DNA from: an uncultured Clostridia bacterium
GTDB taxonomy: Bacteria; Bacillota; Clostridia; TANB77; CAG-508
NCBI GenBank assembly: GCA_948502395.1
Contig: CAOPES010000005.1
Location: 66,455 to 130,454 of the forward strand
Direction: 5' to 3'
DNA: 64,000 nucleotides
The position numbers and the translations under genes are program-made. Of this stretch, positions 47,320 to 57,301 are shown piece by piece. Each line of letters starts with the position of its first letter. Within the stretch, counting starts at the first letter, position 1. The notes under the pieces are model-generated. The model did no database searches, was not told the DNA's origin, and saw only the letters and a program-made list of their open reading frames with translations.

Positions 47320-47661
47320 TGATTTTACATAAAATGCAAATAGAATATGGAACTGTATAAAATATAAATAATTTATATAATCCCTTAAAGTAAATATATA
47401 TAAATTCCACTAAAATAATATAGATAAAGTCCAAAACACTTACAGCATAAGCACTTACAAAATAACCAATTTGCTCATCTGCACCATAGACTTATCAAGG
47501 CTTTGAAGCAATTTGATAGGTTTATTTTTTTGCTCAAAAATCAATAAATTTTTTGATGTCTAACAATTTTGTTATATTTTTTAAATTCTAACACTCTCCA
47601 ACTTTTTAGTTTAACATATATAAAGAGCAAACAACAGTAAAAGAAAATGGAGGACATTATT
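47320..47661. other. Intergenic with the right copy of the tRNA flank repeat
   Basis: 47476-47593 repeats 43782-43899 (CATCTGCACCATAGACTTAT through AACAATTTTGTTATATTTTT). Before it, a segment ending CTTACAGCATAAGCACTTAC... CAATTTGCTCATCTG resembles the sequence at 48940-48980. Nothing coding. Confidence 0.75.
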
Positions 47662-48003
47662 ATGTTAAGAAAATTCGCATTATGGTTTATCTGCTTTGGT
47701 TTGAGTTTCTTGGCTGAAAGCCTTGGCTTGGCTAAACAAGGAAAAGCTTTTCTGGTCATTTACTTAGGTGTGGCAGGTTTAATAATCGCTCTTTGGATTC
47801 TTATCTGCCTTTCTGCAGGCGATGATTTAGGAGAATGGATTGGATTTACAGTAATTGCAGCGATCGTTTATGGGATAGTAATTGCTATAAGCCTGTTTGC
47901 TACTTGGGGAGCTACAAAATTATTTAGTGTAGATTACTATGTAGCATTCCAGATTATGACATTTGGTCAATGCCTGTGTTCTTCAAACAGGAAAGACGAT
48001 TAA
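47662..48003 (+). CDS. Small membrane protein, unknown
   Basis: 113 residues from ATG 47662 (GGAGG ten bases upstream). Three hydrophobic stretches: LWFICFGLSFLAESLGLA, FLVIYLGVAGLIIALWILIC and GFTVIAAIVYGIVIAISLFA. Base composition and codon choice (CTG, GGC, CTT) differ from neighbouring core genes, suggesting acquisition. Not recognised. Confidence 0.6.
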   Translation: MLRKFALWFICFGLSFLAESLGLAKQGKAFLVIYLGVAGLIIALWILICLSAGDDLGEWIGFTVIAAIVYGIVIAISLFATWGATKLFSVDYYVAFQIMTFGQCLCSSNRKDD

Positions 48004-48032
48004 ACCACATTAAAAAGAAAATATTTTCTTTT

Positions 48033-48052
48033 CCTCGAAAGAGGTTTTTTTT
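48033..48052 (+). terminator. Terminator
   Basis: CCTC GAAA GAGG followed by nine Ts. A second hairpin, AATCAATCA / GGTTGGTT with Ts, lies at about 48136-48166. Confidence 0.8.
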
Positions 48053-48221
48053 TGCCCTACTAATTTTGCAAACGTGTCTAGTTAGAGTATCAACGAATTA
48101 TTTGTTCGAACTAATAAAATAGATACATATAAAAATCAATCAGTTAAATGGTTGGTTTTTTGTTAATATCATAAAAAGAAGACACTTATCATACAGTAAG
48201 TGCCTGATACTTTATGCGAAA

Positions 48222-48758
48222 TTATTCTTCAAGTGTCCAAACTTCAGTTTCTGTAATACATTCATTACCAGTAGCAGATGTGCTTGTTAAAACAAAACCA
48301 TTTTGCTGTAAAAAGTCTTCGATTTCTCTGTGGATTTCATAAACATCATATTTTTTATCTTCAATCCTTTTATTTTCTTTTTCCAAATTATCAACCTGAA
48401 TTGTCAAATCACTTACTTGTTTTGATATTTCATCCAAATTCTTATTAATCTCACAAATCTTTTCTTTTTCTGATTTATTGTACCAAAAACGAAAAAGAGG
48501 TTTAGAGGGCTTAGATGCAATTAAAGCTTTTTTGTGTGAATTAATTTCATTGATTTGATTATTCAGATATTGAATTGTGGTTTTGTTCTGTTCACAAAGA
48601 CGATTATATTTATCATATCGTGTGAGCGCAATACCCGTCCATTTTTTTTTCATTTCTTCTGACCGAAATCCATAAAAATGCACATAGCAGAATTTAATAG
48701 CAAGCCATCCATGTGGTACATAATCCCGATGTTCGATTTTTGCAGTAGTTTTTTTCAT
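48222..48758 (-). CDS. Coiled-coil protein of unknown function
   Basis: 178 residues from the ATG at 48758 (AGGAGG upstream). An N-terminal segment (EHRDYVPHGWLAIKFCYVHF) is followed by a long heptad-rich coiled coil (LNNQINEINSHKKAL; LDEISKQVSDLTIQVDNLEK) and a short C-terminal part. Two in-frame CGG codons (in EHRDY and GFRSEE) are read as Arg. A minus-strand terminator lies at about 48179-48205. Accessory gene in the tRNA-Leu region. Confidence 0.6.
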   Translation of the reverse strand: MKKTTAKIEHRDYVPHGWLAIKFCYVHFYGFRSEEMKKKWTGIALTRYDKYNRLCEQNKTTIQYLNNQINEINSHKKALIASKPSKPLFRFWYNKSEKEKICEINKNLDEISKQVSDLTIQVDNLEKENKRIEDKKYDVYEIHREIEDFLQQNGFVLTSTSATGNECITETEVWTLEE

Positions 48759-48939
48759 GACTAATTTCCTCCTGTATAACATACTGTTTCACATAAAATT
48801 TAAAAATTTTAACAATGATATTATATCAGAATTTTATATAAATTGCAATGATTTACATAACAATTATAGACAATTATAGTATTAAACTAAATATGTTAAG
48901 CCTTAAAGTTCTATAAAAAATATAGATAATAGCTTACAG

Positions 48940-48985
48940 CACAAACAATTACAAATAGTAAATTTGCTCATCTGTACCACACAGT
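48940..48985 (+). repeat. Third, degenerate tRNA-end junction
   Basis: CTTACAGCACAAACAATTAC ... AATTTGCTCATCTGTACCA resembles the sequence that leads into the flank repeat at 47440-47490 and ends in a CATCTGTACCA variant of the tRNA 3' end. It may be the outer boundary of a second inserted segment. The surrounding gap (48759-49034) holds nothing else but the terminator at its end. Confidence 0.55.
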
Positions 48986-48995
48986 ATAAAAATAA

Positions 48996-49027
48996 AAACC
49001 TGCTTACAATTCAGTAAGCAGGTTTTG
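48996..49027 (-). terminator. Terminator of the aminotransferase gene
   Basis: AAAACCTGCTTAC / GTAAGCAGGTTTT, 13-bp perfect stem. Confidence 0.85.
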
Positions 49028-49034
49028 GTAAATA

Positions 49035-50570
49035 TCAAACTTCCAAAAGAAGAAGAGCAGTATAAATATTAAAAATAGCCCTAACAAGTTTCTCATCTTC
49101 AACAGAAAAAGAAACCCTTCCAACAAGTTCATTTTCATAAGGCCACGAAATAGACTGACCAACCAAAAAACGAGTTCGAGAAGTACAATAAAAAAATTTA
49201 AGAAGATCTTCATCAGTTTCAATACACTTTCCCTTATACTTCATTCCCTTAATTCCAGTAAAATCAAGAATTGCAAAATAACCTGACTGAGGTTCTAAAT
49301 TTTCAGGGAAATCCACAAAAGGAAGACCACATAATATTTTAGAAGCATTTTCAGGTCCTAAAATATCAGTAACAGTTTTAAGAATTTTTTCTTTAAATCT
49401 ACTATCAACTACATCAATTCCAGAGACAAGCGACTTCAACAAATTAAATTTGTAAAGATAAATATTTCGTAATTCTTCAAAATAAATATCATAAGCTTCA
49501 TATCTCTCATTTGTAGCATTAAATGCGCCACCAAGAGCCCTTCCAATAATATCAGGAGCAGAGTCCATTTCTTGAAAAGTTTTGTTTATAATCTCTCTAA
49601 TGATAATCTCATCAGCAACTACAAATCCAGCTCTTAAAGATGCCATTGAATAGCTTTTAGAAAGTCCAAAAAGTGAAATTGTATTCCTAAACATTCCTGG
49701 AATAGTGCTAATTGGCATTGCGATGTTATTTTTATCATAAGAGATATCCCGATAAATCAGGTCATCAATAATAAAAACACCACGTTCTTTACATATTTCT
49801 GCAATTTGAAATAAAAGAGAATACTCATTTTTTCCCATTACTTTTCCAGTAGGATTATTAGGGTTTGCATTTAAAAATGCAACAACTCTTGGAACATAAC
49901 CTTTTCTACGGTTATAAACTTGTTGCAAACTCTCATTTATTTGGTCAATTCGCATTGCAAGTTTAGTAGGATTTACTAAAAAGTTATCTTCTTTTTCAAG
50001 GTTCAAAACTTCTACTTCTGCGCCAGCGCGTTCAGCTCTGATAGTAAAAAGTCCATAGTTTGGGCCAGTTACTAAAACGACATCACCAGGTCTAGATATA
50101 ATGTTTATAATTTGATTAAACAATACAGATGTAGAAACTGAAAAAGTTATATTATGAACAGATAGTCCTTTTTCGTCGATATCAGAAAAGGAATATGGTT
50201 CAGTGTTGATAAAACCTTCTTTTTCTACATAGTCAAGTAATTGCTTTCTTATGTTGTCATCTCCTTCTGTATATGGATAACGATACATTAAATCATTATC
50301 TAGTGAGCTTTTCATAGCTGATATAGCTGGTGGGAAAGGCTTAAATGATACAGGATTTCCAGTACCAAGGTCTGTGTCAGGCATTTCTACAATGTTTTCA
50401 TCACGCACCTCGTATCCGTAAAAGTCAATTGCATCTGCAATTGATTGTACAGTTGGATTAAATTGTTCTCCATCAGTACGAATACCAATATTAGGTAAGC
50501 CAAATCGGCGATCCTTTAAATAAGGACGGTCCCGTAACAGTCTGTCAAGCGAACTTGATTTTGTAAGCAT
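49035..50570 (-). CDS. PLP-dependent aminotransferase (class I/II)
   Basis: 511 residues from the ATG at 50570 (AGGAGGTAAAATT upstream); an extended frame to 50696 would add a hydrophobic, unsupported leader. Fold-type I features: VTGPNYGLF, FLNANPNNPTGKVMG (Asn-Pro-Thr-Gly), VFIIDDLIYRD (Asp and Tyr for the cofactor), and the lysine in GLSKSYSMASLRAG. It is longer than typical aspartate aminotransferases, with an insert near residues 345-400. Substrate unknown. Two CGG codons (in LLRDRP and IYRDIS) are read as Arg. Confidence 0.88.
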   Translation of the reverse strand: MLTKSSSLDRLLRDRPYLKDRRFGLPNIGIRTDGEQFNPTVQSIADAIDFYGYEVRDENIVEMPDTDLGTGNPVSFKPFPPAISAMKSSLDNDLMYRYPYTEGDDNIRKQLLDYVEKEGFINTEPYSFSDIDEKGLSVHNITFSVSTSVLFNQIINIISRPGDVVLVTGPNYGLFTIRAERAGAEVEVLNLEKEDNFLVNPTKLAMRIDQINESLQQVYNRRKGYVPRVVAFLNANPNNPTGKVMGKNEYSLLFQIAEICKERGVFIIDDLIYRDISYDKNNIAMPISTIPGMFRNTISLFGLSKSYSMASLRAGFVVADEIIIREIINKTFQEMDSAPDIIGRALGGAFNATNERYEAYDIYFEELRNIYLYKFNLLKSLVSGIDVVDSRFKEKILKTVTDILGPENASKILCGLPFVDFPENLEPQSGYFAILDFTGIKGMKYKGKCIETDEDLLKFFYCTSRTRFLVGQSISWPYENELVGRVSFSVEDEKLVRAIFNIYTALLLLEV

Positions 50571-50758
50571 AATTTTACCTCCTATTATGAATGTGATTAT
50601 TATACTATATAAAAGGGGAAAAGTCAATGTTATGTAAAACGTACAAATCATACATAATATGAAAATTTTTAGTATTCTATTGACAAAAACAAACAAAAAG
50701 AATATAATAATAATGTCTTATTAACAAAAAGATAAAAACAAAAAAGGAAGTGATATTA

Positions 50759-51370
50759 TTGAAAGAAAAAAGCTCAATAGTAGTATTCGGTGGCTCATTC
50801 AATCCACCACTAAATTCTCACTTTGCAATAGCAGAACAAGTACTAAACCAATATAAAGAAGTAGAAAAAGTAATATTTGTGCCAGTAAACCACAATTATC
50901 CAAAAAAAGGATTAGAAAAAAACAAATATAGGTACAATATGTTAAAAATGATAACAGATAAAAACAACAAATTTCTACTATCAGATATTGATATGGAAGG
51001 AAATAAATCACTAAATACAATAGAAATACTAAGAAAAGTGCAAAAACAATTTCCTGATAAGCAAGTAAGTTTTATAATAGGAAGTGACAACCTAAAAGAA
51101 CTAAACACATGGAAAAACTCAGAAGAACTAATTAGTAACTATAAAATTTTAGTAATGGAAAGAAACAATGACAAGTTAGAAGAAATAATCAATCAAAATG
51201 AACTATTAAAAAAATATAAAGAAAACATAAAAAAGATAAACGAGGAAATAAGAAGTAACTACAATTCTACATATGTAAGGGCACAAATAAAAAATGGAAA
51301 AAGCGTTAGATATTTACTTCCAGACGAGATATACGAATATATAGAAAAAAATAATTTATACAAGGAGTGA
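50759..51370 (+). CDS. nadD: Nicotinate-nucleotide adenylyltransferase (NadD-like)
   Basis: Adenylates nicotinate mononucleotide in NAD synthesis. 203 residues from TTG 50759 (AAGGAAG about eight bases upstream). The nucleotidyltransferase signature is GGSFNPPLNSHFAIAEQ, where the first His of the usual HxGH is Leu and the Gly is Ser. FIIGSDNLKELNTW and the C-terminal NSTYVRAQIKNGKSVRYLLP (ISSTxIR-like) are present. Directly followed by nadE, which supports the assignment. Confidence 0.85.
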   Translation: MKEKSSIVVFGGSFNPPLNSHFAIAEQVLNQYKEVEKVIFVPVNHNYPKKGLEKNKYRYNMLKMITDKNNKFLLSDIDMEGNKSLNTIEILRKVQKQFPDKQVSFIIGSDNLKELNTWKNSEELISNYKILVMERNNDKLEEIINQNELLKKYKENIKKINEEIRSNYNSTYVRAQIKNGKSVRYLLPDEIYEYIEKNNLYKE

Positions 51371-51376
51371 AAAATT

Positions 51377-52126
51377 ATGATAAAAGATATAAAAAAAGAA
51401 ATTGAAGAAATCACAAAATGGATAAAAAATTACGTAAAAGGAGCAAATGCAGAAGGAGTGGTAGTTGGAAACAGTGGAGGAAAAGATAGTGCAACAGTAA
51501 TTGCATTGGCACAAAAAGCATTAGGGAAAGAAAATGTAGTAACTGTTGCAATGCCTTGTAATTCTAAAAATTCAGATTTAGAAGATGCAGAATTAGTAGC
51601 AAATAAATTTGAAGTTCCATTATTAAAAATTGATTTAACAGAAACATATAAAACCTTAGAAAATGAAATAAGTAAGCAAATAAAATCAAAAGAGGAGTGG
51701 AGAGATAAAGAAGCAAAAATAAATGCAAAACCAAGATTAAGAATGACAACATTATATTATATAGCACAAAATCTAAATTATCTAGTAATAGGAACAGGGA
51801 ACAAATGTGAAGCAGTTGTAGGATATACGACAAAATGGGGAGATGGTGCTAGTGATTTCAATCCAATAGGAGATTTTACAGTAGAAGAAGTATTACAAAT
51901 AGGAAAATATCTAGGAGTTCCAGAAAAAATAATAAGCAAAGCACCAAGTGATGGATTAGGAAACCTTACAGACGAAGAAAAGCTAGGAGTTACATATAAA
52001 CAAATAGCAGAATATATAGAAACAGGAAAAACGGAAGAAAAAGCAATGGAAATAATACAAAAAAAGGAAAAAAGCTCTAAACATAAAAGAGAGCTAATAC
52101 CAGTGTATAAAAGAAATATACATTAA
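51377..52126 (+). CDS. nadE: NAD+ synthase
   Basis: Ammonia-dependent NAD synthetase of 249 residues, no glutaminase domain. The PP-loop GNSGGKDSATV near residue 31, KPRLRMTTLYYIAQ, GTGNKCEAVVGYTTKWGDGA and DFNPIGDFTV are all family landmarks, with KAPSDGL later. It starts six bases after nadD, so the two last steps of NAD synthesis are co-transcribed. Its end overlaps the convergent Cof gene by four bases. Confidence 0.95.
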   Translation: MIKDIKKEIEEITKWIKNYVKGANAEGVVVGNSGGKDSATVIALAQKALGKENVVTVAMPCNSKNSDLEDAELVANKFEVPLLKIDLTETYKTLENEISKQIKSKEEWRDKEAKINAKPRLRMTTLYYIAQNLNYLVIGTGNKCEAVVGYTTKWGDGASDFNPIGDFTVEEVLQIGKYLGVPEKIISKAPSDGLGNLTDEEKLGVTYKQIAEYIETGKTEEKAMEIIQKKEKSSKHKRELIPVYKRNIH

Positions 52127-52962
52127 AATTCAATAAATTTATAAATGGCTTCAGCAAAACCGCCATTTTCAGCAGAATGTGAAGTAGTAAAATTAGCAAC
52201 TTGTTTTACTTCTTCATATGCGTTGTTAACAGCAACACCAATGCCAGAAGCTTTAAACATTGAAATATCGTTTACATTATCGCCTATGGAAAGAATATCT
52301 TCTTTTTGTAGGCTTAAATAATTTTTTAATTCTTCTAAAGCAACCCCTTTGGTTACATTTGAAGGGGAAATATCTAAATATTCATATTCTTTATTAATTA
52401 TGCTATCCTTATTATTTCCTGTTTTTGTAATATGAGTAATTGACAAATCGTCATATTTTTCTAACATTTCTTTTACTGATGATAAAGAAGAGTTTGATGA
52501 AATAACCAGTTTTAATATGGTTGGTTTTTCTTTTTCAATATATTCAAAAACAGAATTAACAATTTTAAGTTTAATCATATCAGGAAAAAGTATTGAGTTT
52601 CTTAAATCTAAATACATTGGGGTTGTGGTAATAATGCTATTTTCTGTGTATATATGCACATGTAAGTTATATTTGTTGATAATAGAAAAACAATTTTTTA
52701 CATTTTCAAAATTAAGTGTTTTCTTTGAAAGTTCTTCACCAGTAGCTAAATTAATAATTTGATTTCCATTTCCAAAAATGCCAAAATTGGCATTAAGTGT
52801 TTTGCAGATGTTTTTGCTTAAAGAGTATGTCTTTCCAGTACATACTACAAATGGAATATTATTTTCTTTTAAAGTATTGATTGCTTCTAAGTTATCCTGA
52901 GAGATAGAATTATTATCGCTAAAAATCGTACCGTCTAAATCACTTACAATTAGTTTGAACAT
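52123..52962 (-). CDS. Cof-type HAD-superfamily phosphatase
   Basis: 279 residues. HAD motif I is SDLDGTIF, motif II VVCTGK, and motif IV IGDNVNDISMFKASGIGVAV, with a C2 cap domain in the middle and the LDISPSNVTKGVALEEL element typical of the Cof/YkrA group. Acts on small phosphorylated metabolites or flavin/PLP; exact substrate unknown. Confidence 0.92.
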   Translation of the reverse strand: MFKLIVSDLDGTIFSDNNSISQDNLEAINTLKENNIPFVVCTGKTYSLSKNICKTLNANFGIFGNGNQIINLATGEELSKKTLNFENVKNCFSIINKYNLHVHIYTENSIITTTPMYLDLRNSILFPDMIKLKIVNSVFEYIEKEKPTILKLVISSNSSLSSVKEMLEKYDDLSITHITKTGNNKDSIINKEYEYLDISPSNVTKGVALEELKNYLSLQKEDILSIGDNVNDISMFKASGIGVAVNNAYEEVKQVANFTTSHSAENGGFAEAIYKFIEF

Positions 52963-53151
52963 ATTTATACCCCCTTACAACTCAGTGATATTAACATTAT
53001 ATTATTAAGTGATATTTCTGTCAATAAAAATTTTGAAATGTAAAAAAAATAGTCAAAAAAATGAAAACAAAGGAAGGATTTATGTAAAATGCGTCGAATA
53101 ATATAACTATGTACATTTATTTGAAAGAAAATGAAAGGAAGAGAGAAAAGA

Positions 53152-54937
53152 ATGCCAAGATATAGTGACGAAATCATTGAAGAAGTAAGACAAACAAACG
53201 ACATAGTAGACATTATCTCACAATATGTGCATTTAAAAAGAAGCGGAAGAAATTATGCTGGGTTATGCCCATTCCATAACGAAAAATCTCCATCTTTTTT
53301 CGTCTCACCAGACAAGCAAATATTTCACTGTTTTGGATGTGGAGTAGGTGGAAACGTATTCACATTTCTAACCAAAATAGAAGGAATAAATTTCGTAGAA
53401 GCAGTACAAACGCTAGCAGAAAGGTCAAATATACAACTACCAGCAATAAACAACAATGTAGACACGGCAAAAGAAGAGCTAAAAGCGAAGGTACTAAAAG
53501 TAAACGAATTTACAGCACAATACTATCACGAAAAATTGTACAAGCCAGAATCGAAAATAGCACAAGAATACGTCAAAAAAAGAAAACTAAGTAACGAAAC
53601 ACTAAAAGCATTTAGATTAGGATTTTCAGGAAACTTTGACGAATTATATAGAGCATTGGTAAAAGAAGGATTTAAAGACCCAGAAATATTAGAATCAGGA
53701 CTAGTAAATAGAAATGAAAACGGAAAATATATAGACAGATACAGAAACAGACTAATGTTTCCAATATGTGACGCAAGAGGACGAGTTATAGCATTTGGGG
53801 GAAGAGTATTAGACGACTCAAAACCTAAATATATAAACACAAATGACACAGTAGCATACAACAAAGGAAGACACCTATTTGGGCTAAATGTTGCAAAAAA
53901 AGGAGACATAAAGAAAAGAATTCTAATAGTAGAAGGATATATGGATGTTATATCATTACATCAAAGGGGAATAACAAATGTAGTAGCACCACTTCGGAAC
54001 AGCATTAACACAGCAACAAGGCTGGTTACTTAGAAAAAATTCAGAACAAATAGTTCTAAGTTTTGACTCTGACCAAGCAGGATTAAATGCAAAAATAAGA
54101 GCATTAGATATTTTGCAAAATATGGGATGTGATATAAGAGTTCTACAAATGGAAGGTGCAAAAGACCCAGATGAATACATAATAAAATATGGAAATGCAA
54201 GATTTCAAAATTTAGTAGAAAAAGCACTTTCAGTAATTGAATTCAAAGTAAAAATTTTAAAGCAAACACTAAATTTAGACAACACAAACGACAAAATCAA
54301 ATTCTTAAATGAAATAGCAAAATTAATTTCAAAAGTAGACAACACCATAGAAAAAGAAATATACATAGAAAAAATATCAACAGAATATCAGATATCAAAA
54401 GAAGCACTTACAGCAGAAGTAAATAAGCTAACATACACAGGAGCAAAAAACGAAAAAATATTAGAAAAATCAAGACCAGTTGTAACACATCAAAAACCAC
54501 AAGAAACGCAAATATCAGAAGCAGTAAGAAAAAGAGAAAATACACTATTATCAATATTACTTATGGGAGATTTGAATATTTTTCAAATAATTAAGCAAAG
54601 TATAAATGTGGAAGACTTTAAAGATGAATTAAATAAAGAAATTGCAAAAAAACTGTATGAAGAATTTGAAAAAGGAAATAACAATATTAATGGGATAATG
54701 GATAACTTAGAAGAAACTCAGCAAAATCATATTACAGAAATATTAGCTGAAGACTATGAAATAGATGACATAGAAAAAGCCATAGATGATGTAATACAAA
54801 GTTATGAAAGAGACAAAATCAATGAAAGAAAGTTTCAAATTTTAGAATTACTAGAAACTGATTTAGAAACTGAGCAAAAAAAAGAATTAGAAAGAGAGCT
54901 AAGTAATATTATTATTAGATTAGCTAAAATTAAATAG
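53152..54937 (+). CDS. dnaG: DNA primase DnaG, +1 frame break at a CGG codon
   Basis: Essential enzyme that makes RNA primers. Start ATG 53152 behind AAAGGAAGAG. Zinc domain (CPFHNEKSPSF, FHCFGCGVGGN), then the TOPRIM core (LIVEGYMDVISLHQRG, SFDSDQAG) and C-terminal helicase-binding region. An in-frame CGG at codon 282 (53995-53997) lies inside TOPRIM; in-frame reading stops 12 codons later. Skipping C gives VVAPLGTALTQQQGWLLRK, where LGTALT is strongly conserved, and a normal 594-residue primase. Because dnaG is essential, a dead gene is very unlikely. Operon with rpoD. Confidence 0.95.
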
Positions 54938-54950
54938 GGGTGAAAATTTA

Positions 54951-56159
54951 ATGGCAAAGAAAAAAGAAGAATTAGAAGAAATTAAAGAGCCAAAAGAAGT
55001 AAAAAAAGAAGAAATTAAGGAAGCAAAAAAAGCAGTAAAAGAGGCAAATGCTAAAAAAGAAGAAACAAGTGAAAATAAAGAAGTAAAAGAAGAAAAAGTA
55101 AACAAAATACTAAAAAAAGCAAAAGAGCAAGGAAAAATAACAATAGGAGATCTAGCAAAAGAATTGGATGATGTCAATCCAGACCAAATAGACCAAGTTT
55201 TTGATGCTTTTGAAGAATTAGGAGTAAATCTTTTAAATGATGATATGGAAGAAGAACCAAACATAGAAGATTTAAAAGAAGTAGAAGACCTAAAACTAGA
55301 CGAAGTAACAGAAACAACATATGAAGGAATAAACATAGATGACCCAGTAAGAATGTATTTAAGAGAAATAGGAAGAATACCACTACTAACATTTGAGCAA
55401 GAACTAGACTTAGCAAAAAGAATTTTAGCAGGAGACGAAGATGCAAAAAAAGAATTAGCAGAATCAAACCTAAGATTAGTTGTAAGTATAGCTAAAAAAT
55501 ATGTAGGAAGAGGAATGTTATTCTTAGACTTGATACAAGAAGGAAATATGGGGCTAATAAAAGCTGTTGAAAAATTTGACTATACAAAAGAATTTAAGTT
55601 TAGTACTTATGCTACATGGTGGATAAGACAAGCGATAACAAGAGCAATTGCAGACCAAGCAAGAACAATAAGAATACCAGTTCATATGGTAGAAACAATA
55701 AACAAACTAATAAGAACATCAAGGCATTTGCTACAACAACTAGGAAGAGAACCAAGTCCAGAAGAAATAGCAGCAGAAATGGAAATTCCAGTAGAAAAAG
55801 TTATGGAAATACAAAAAATAGCACAAGACCCAGTATCACTAGAAACACCAATAGGAGAAGAAGACGACAGTCACTTAGGAGACTTTATACAAGATGACGA
55901 CAGTCCAGCACCACATGACTCAGCAGCATACACATTATTGAAAGAACAACTGGAAGAAGTAATGAACACATTAACACCAAGAGAAGCAAAAGTGTTAAAA
56001 TTAAGATTTGGATTAGAAGACGGGAAAGCAAGAACACTAGAAGAAGTTGGTCGTGAATTTGAAGTAACACGTGAAAGAATTAGACAAATAGAAGCAAAAG
56101 CCCTAAGGAAGTTAAGACATCCAAGTAGAAGTAAAAAATTAAGAGATTATATGGGATAA
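54951..56159 (+). CDS. rpoD: Primary sigma factor RpoD/SigA
   Basis: Housekeeping sigma factor of 402 residues. A Lys/Glu-rich N terminus and region 1.1-like segment are followed by DPVRMYLREIGRIPLLT (region 1.2), AKKYVGRGMLFLDLIQEGN and KFSTYATWWIRQAITRAI (regions 2.2-2.4), PVHMVETINKL (region 3), and TLEEVGREFEVTRERIRQIE (region 4.2 helix-turn-helix). It starts 13 bases after dnaG, the usual macromolecular synthesis arrangement. The frame has no CGG and no break. Confidence 0.97.
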   Translation: MAKKKEELEEIKEPKEVKKEEIKEAKKAVKEANAKKEETSENKEVKEEKVNKILKKAKEQGKITIGDLAKELDDVNPDQIDQVFDAFEELGVNLLNDDMEEEPNIEDLKEVEDLKLDEVTETTYEGINIDDPVRMYLREIGRIPLLTFEQELDLAKRILAGDEDAKKELAESNLRLVVSIAKKYVGRGMLFLDLIQEGNMGLIKAVEKFDYTKEFKFSTYATWWIRQAITRAIADQARTIRIPVHMVETINKLIRTSRHLLQQLGREPSPEEIAAEMEIPVEKVMEIQKIAQDPVSLETPIGEEDDSHLGDFIQDDDSPAPHDSAAYTLLKEQLEEVMNTLTPREAKVLKLRFGLEDGKARTLEEVGREFEVTRERIRQIEAKALRKLRHPSRSKKLRDYMG

Positions 56160-56173
56160 TAAACGGAGGAAAA

Positions 56174-57239
56174 ATGAGTAGAATAATAAACTATATAAGT
56201 AATATAACAAGTGAACAAATTATAGATGTTATAACAGCTTTATGTTTAATTGTACTTTTTAGAATTTTTAGTTCTAGCATTGCATATATAATTGTTAGGA
56301 TGTTTAAATTAAAAGTGAAGAATAAAAAAGTAATTAAAGAAAGTGCATTTTATAACCCTTTAAGAATGTTTTTCAATGTACTAGGAATTTACATTGCTAT
56401 TCTGTTACTAAAAAAACCATTCCAAATTTCAAATGAAATAATGGCAATTGTGACAAAAGCATTTGAAATTTGTAGTGTAATAGTATTTGCAAAAGGTTTA
56501 GCTGCAAGCTTTTTACCAAAATCAACATTAGTAAAAAAGATGAAAGAAAAAACAACAAAAAATGTAGAAGACTCTATGCTTAGCTTTTTGTTGAAAATAG
56601 TAAGAGTAGTCATCTACATAGTGGCTGGTTTTATAGTACTTACACTATTAGGAATAAATTTGAATGGTTTAGTTGCAGGGTTAGGACTACGGTGGTGTAA
56701 TAGTAACATTAGCAGCTCAGGATACTGCGAAAAACTTATTTGGTGGATTAGTGATATTTTTAGACAAGCCTTTTATTGTAGGAGATTGGATAGAAATGCC
56801 ACCATATGAAGGAACTGTTGAAGATATTACTTTTAGAAGTACAAGAGTAAGAACCTTTGAAAATTCAGTGGTAAATATACCAAATTCAGTTATTTCTAAT
56901 TCTTCAATTATTAATTGGAGTAAAATGGAAAAAAGAAGATTTAAAACACATCTTTGTATACAAATTGACACACCCCTAGATAAGCTAGAGAAATTTATGG
57001 CAAGGGTTAGAGAGATGCTACAACAACGTGAAGCGATTTTTGATGAGTCTATTATTGTTAGATTTGATGAGATTGCTGATAATGGCTTGAATGTTTTAAT
57101 TTCTAGCTATACAGAGTCTGTTGATTATCCAAGTTACCTTGCTGAAAGACAGAATATTAACTGCAAGATTATGAGAATTTTGAAGGAAGAAAATATTGAA
57201 TTAGCTTATGATACAAAGACTGTTTATGTTAAAAATTAA
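56174..57239 (+). CDS. MscS-type mechanosensitive channel, CGG frame break
   Basis: Small-conductance mechanosensitive channel of 354 residues: several membrane helices, then the pore helix and a beta/C-terminal domain (FLDKPFIVGDWIEM, GTVEDITFRSTRVRTFEN, NIPNSVI). CGG at codon 173 (56690-56692) sits in the pore helix. Skipping C gives GLVAGLGLGGVIVTLAAQDT-AKNLFGG, the conserved glycine-packed helix. In-frame reading diverges there and stops after 38 codons. Follows rpoD by 14 bases. Confidence 0.93.
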
Positions 57240-57262
57240 AAGACCGTTTAGGTCTTTTTTTG
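57239..57262 (+). terminator. Terminator after the mscS-type gene
   Basis: AAAGACC GTTTA GGTCTTT followed by Ts. Confidence 0.85.
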
Positions 57263-57301
57263 AGCAGTAGTAGTCAAAAAAACAATGTAAAGATATAACT
57301 G

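Noticed and set aside
53995..53997. prfB-type programmed +1 shift with an internal Shine-Dalgarno and slippery codon
   Set aside because: No common purine-rich site stands upstream of the CGG sites, and the preceding codons (CTT, GCA, GTA, ATG, AAA, GAA, TGT) do not re-pair well one base downstream.
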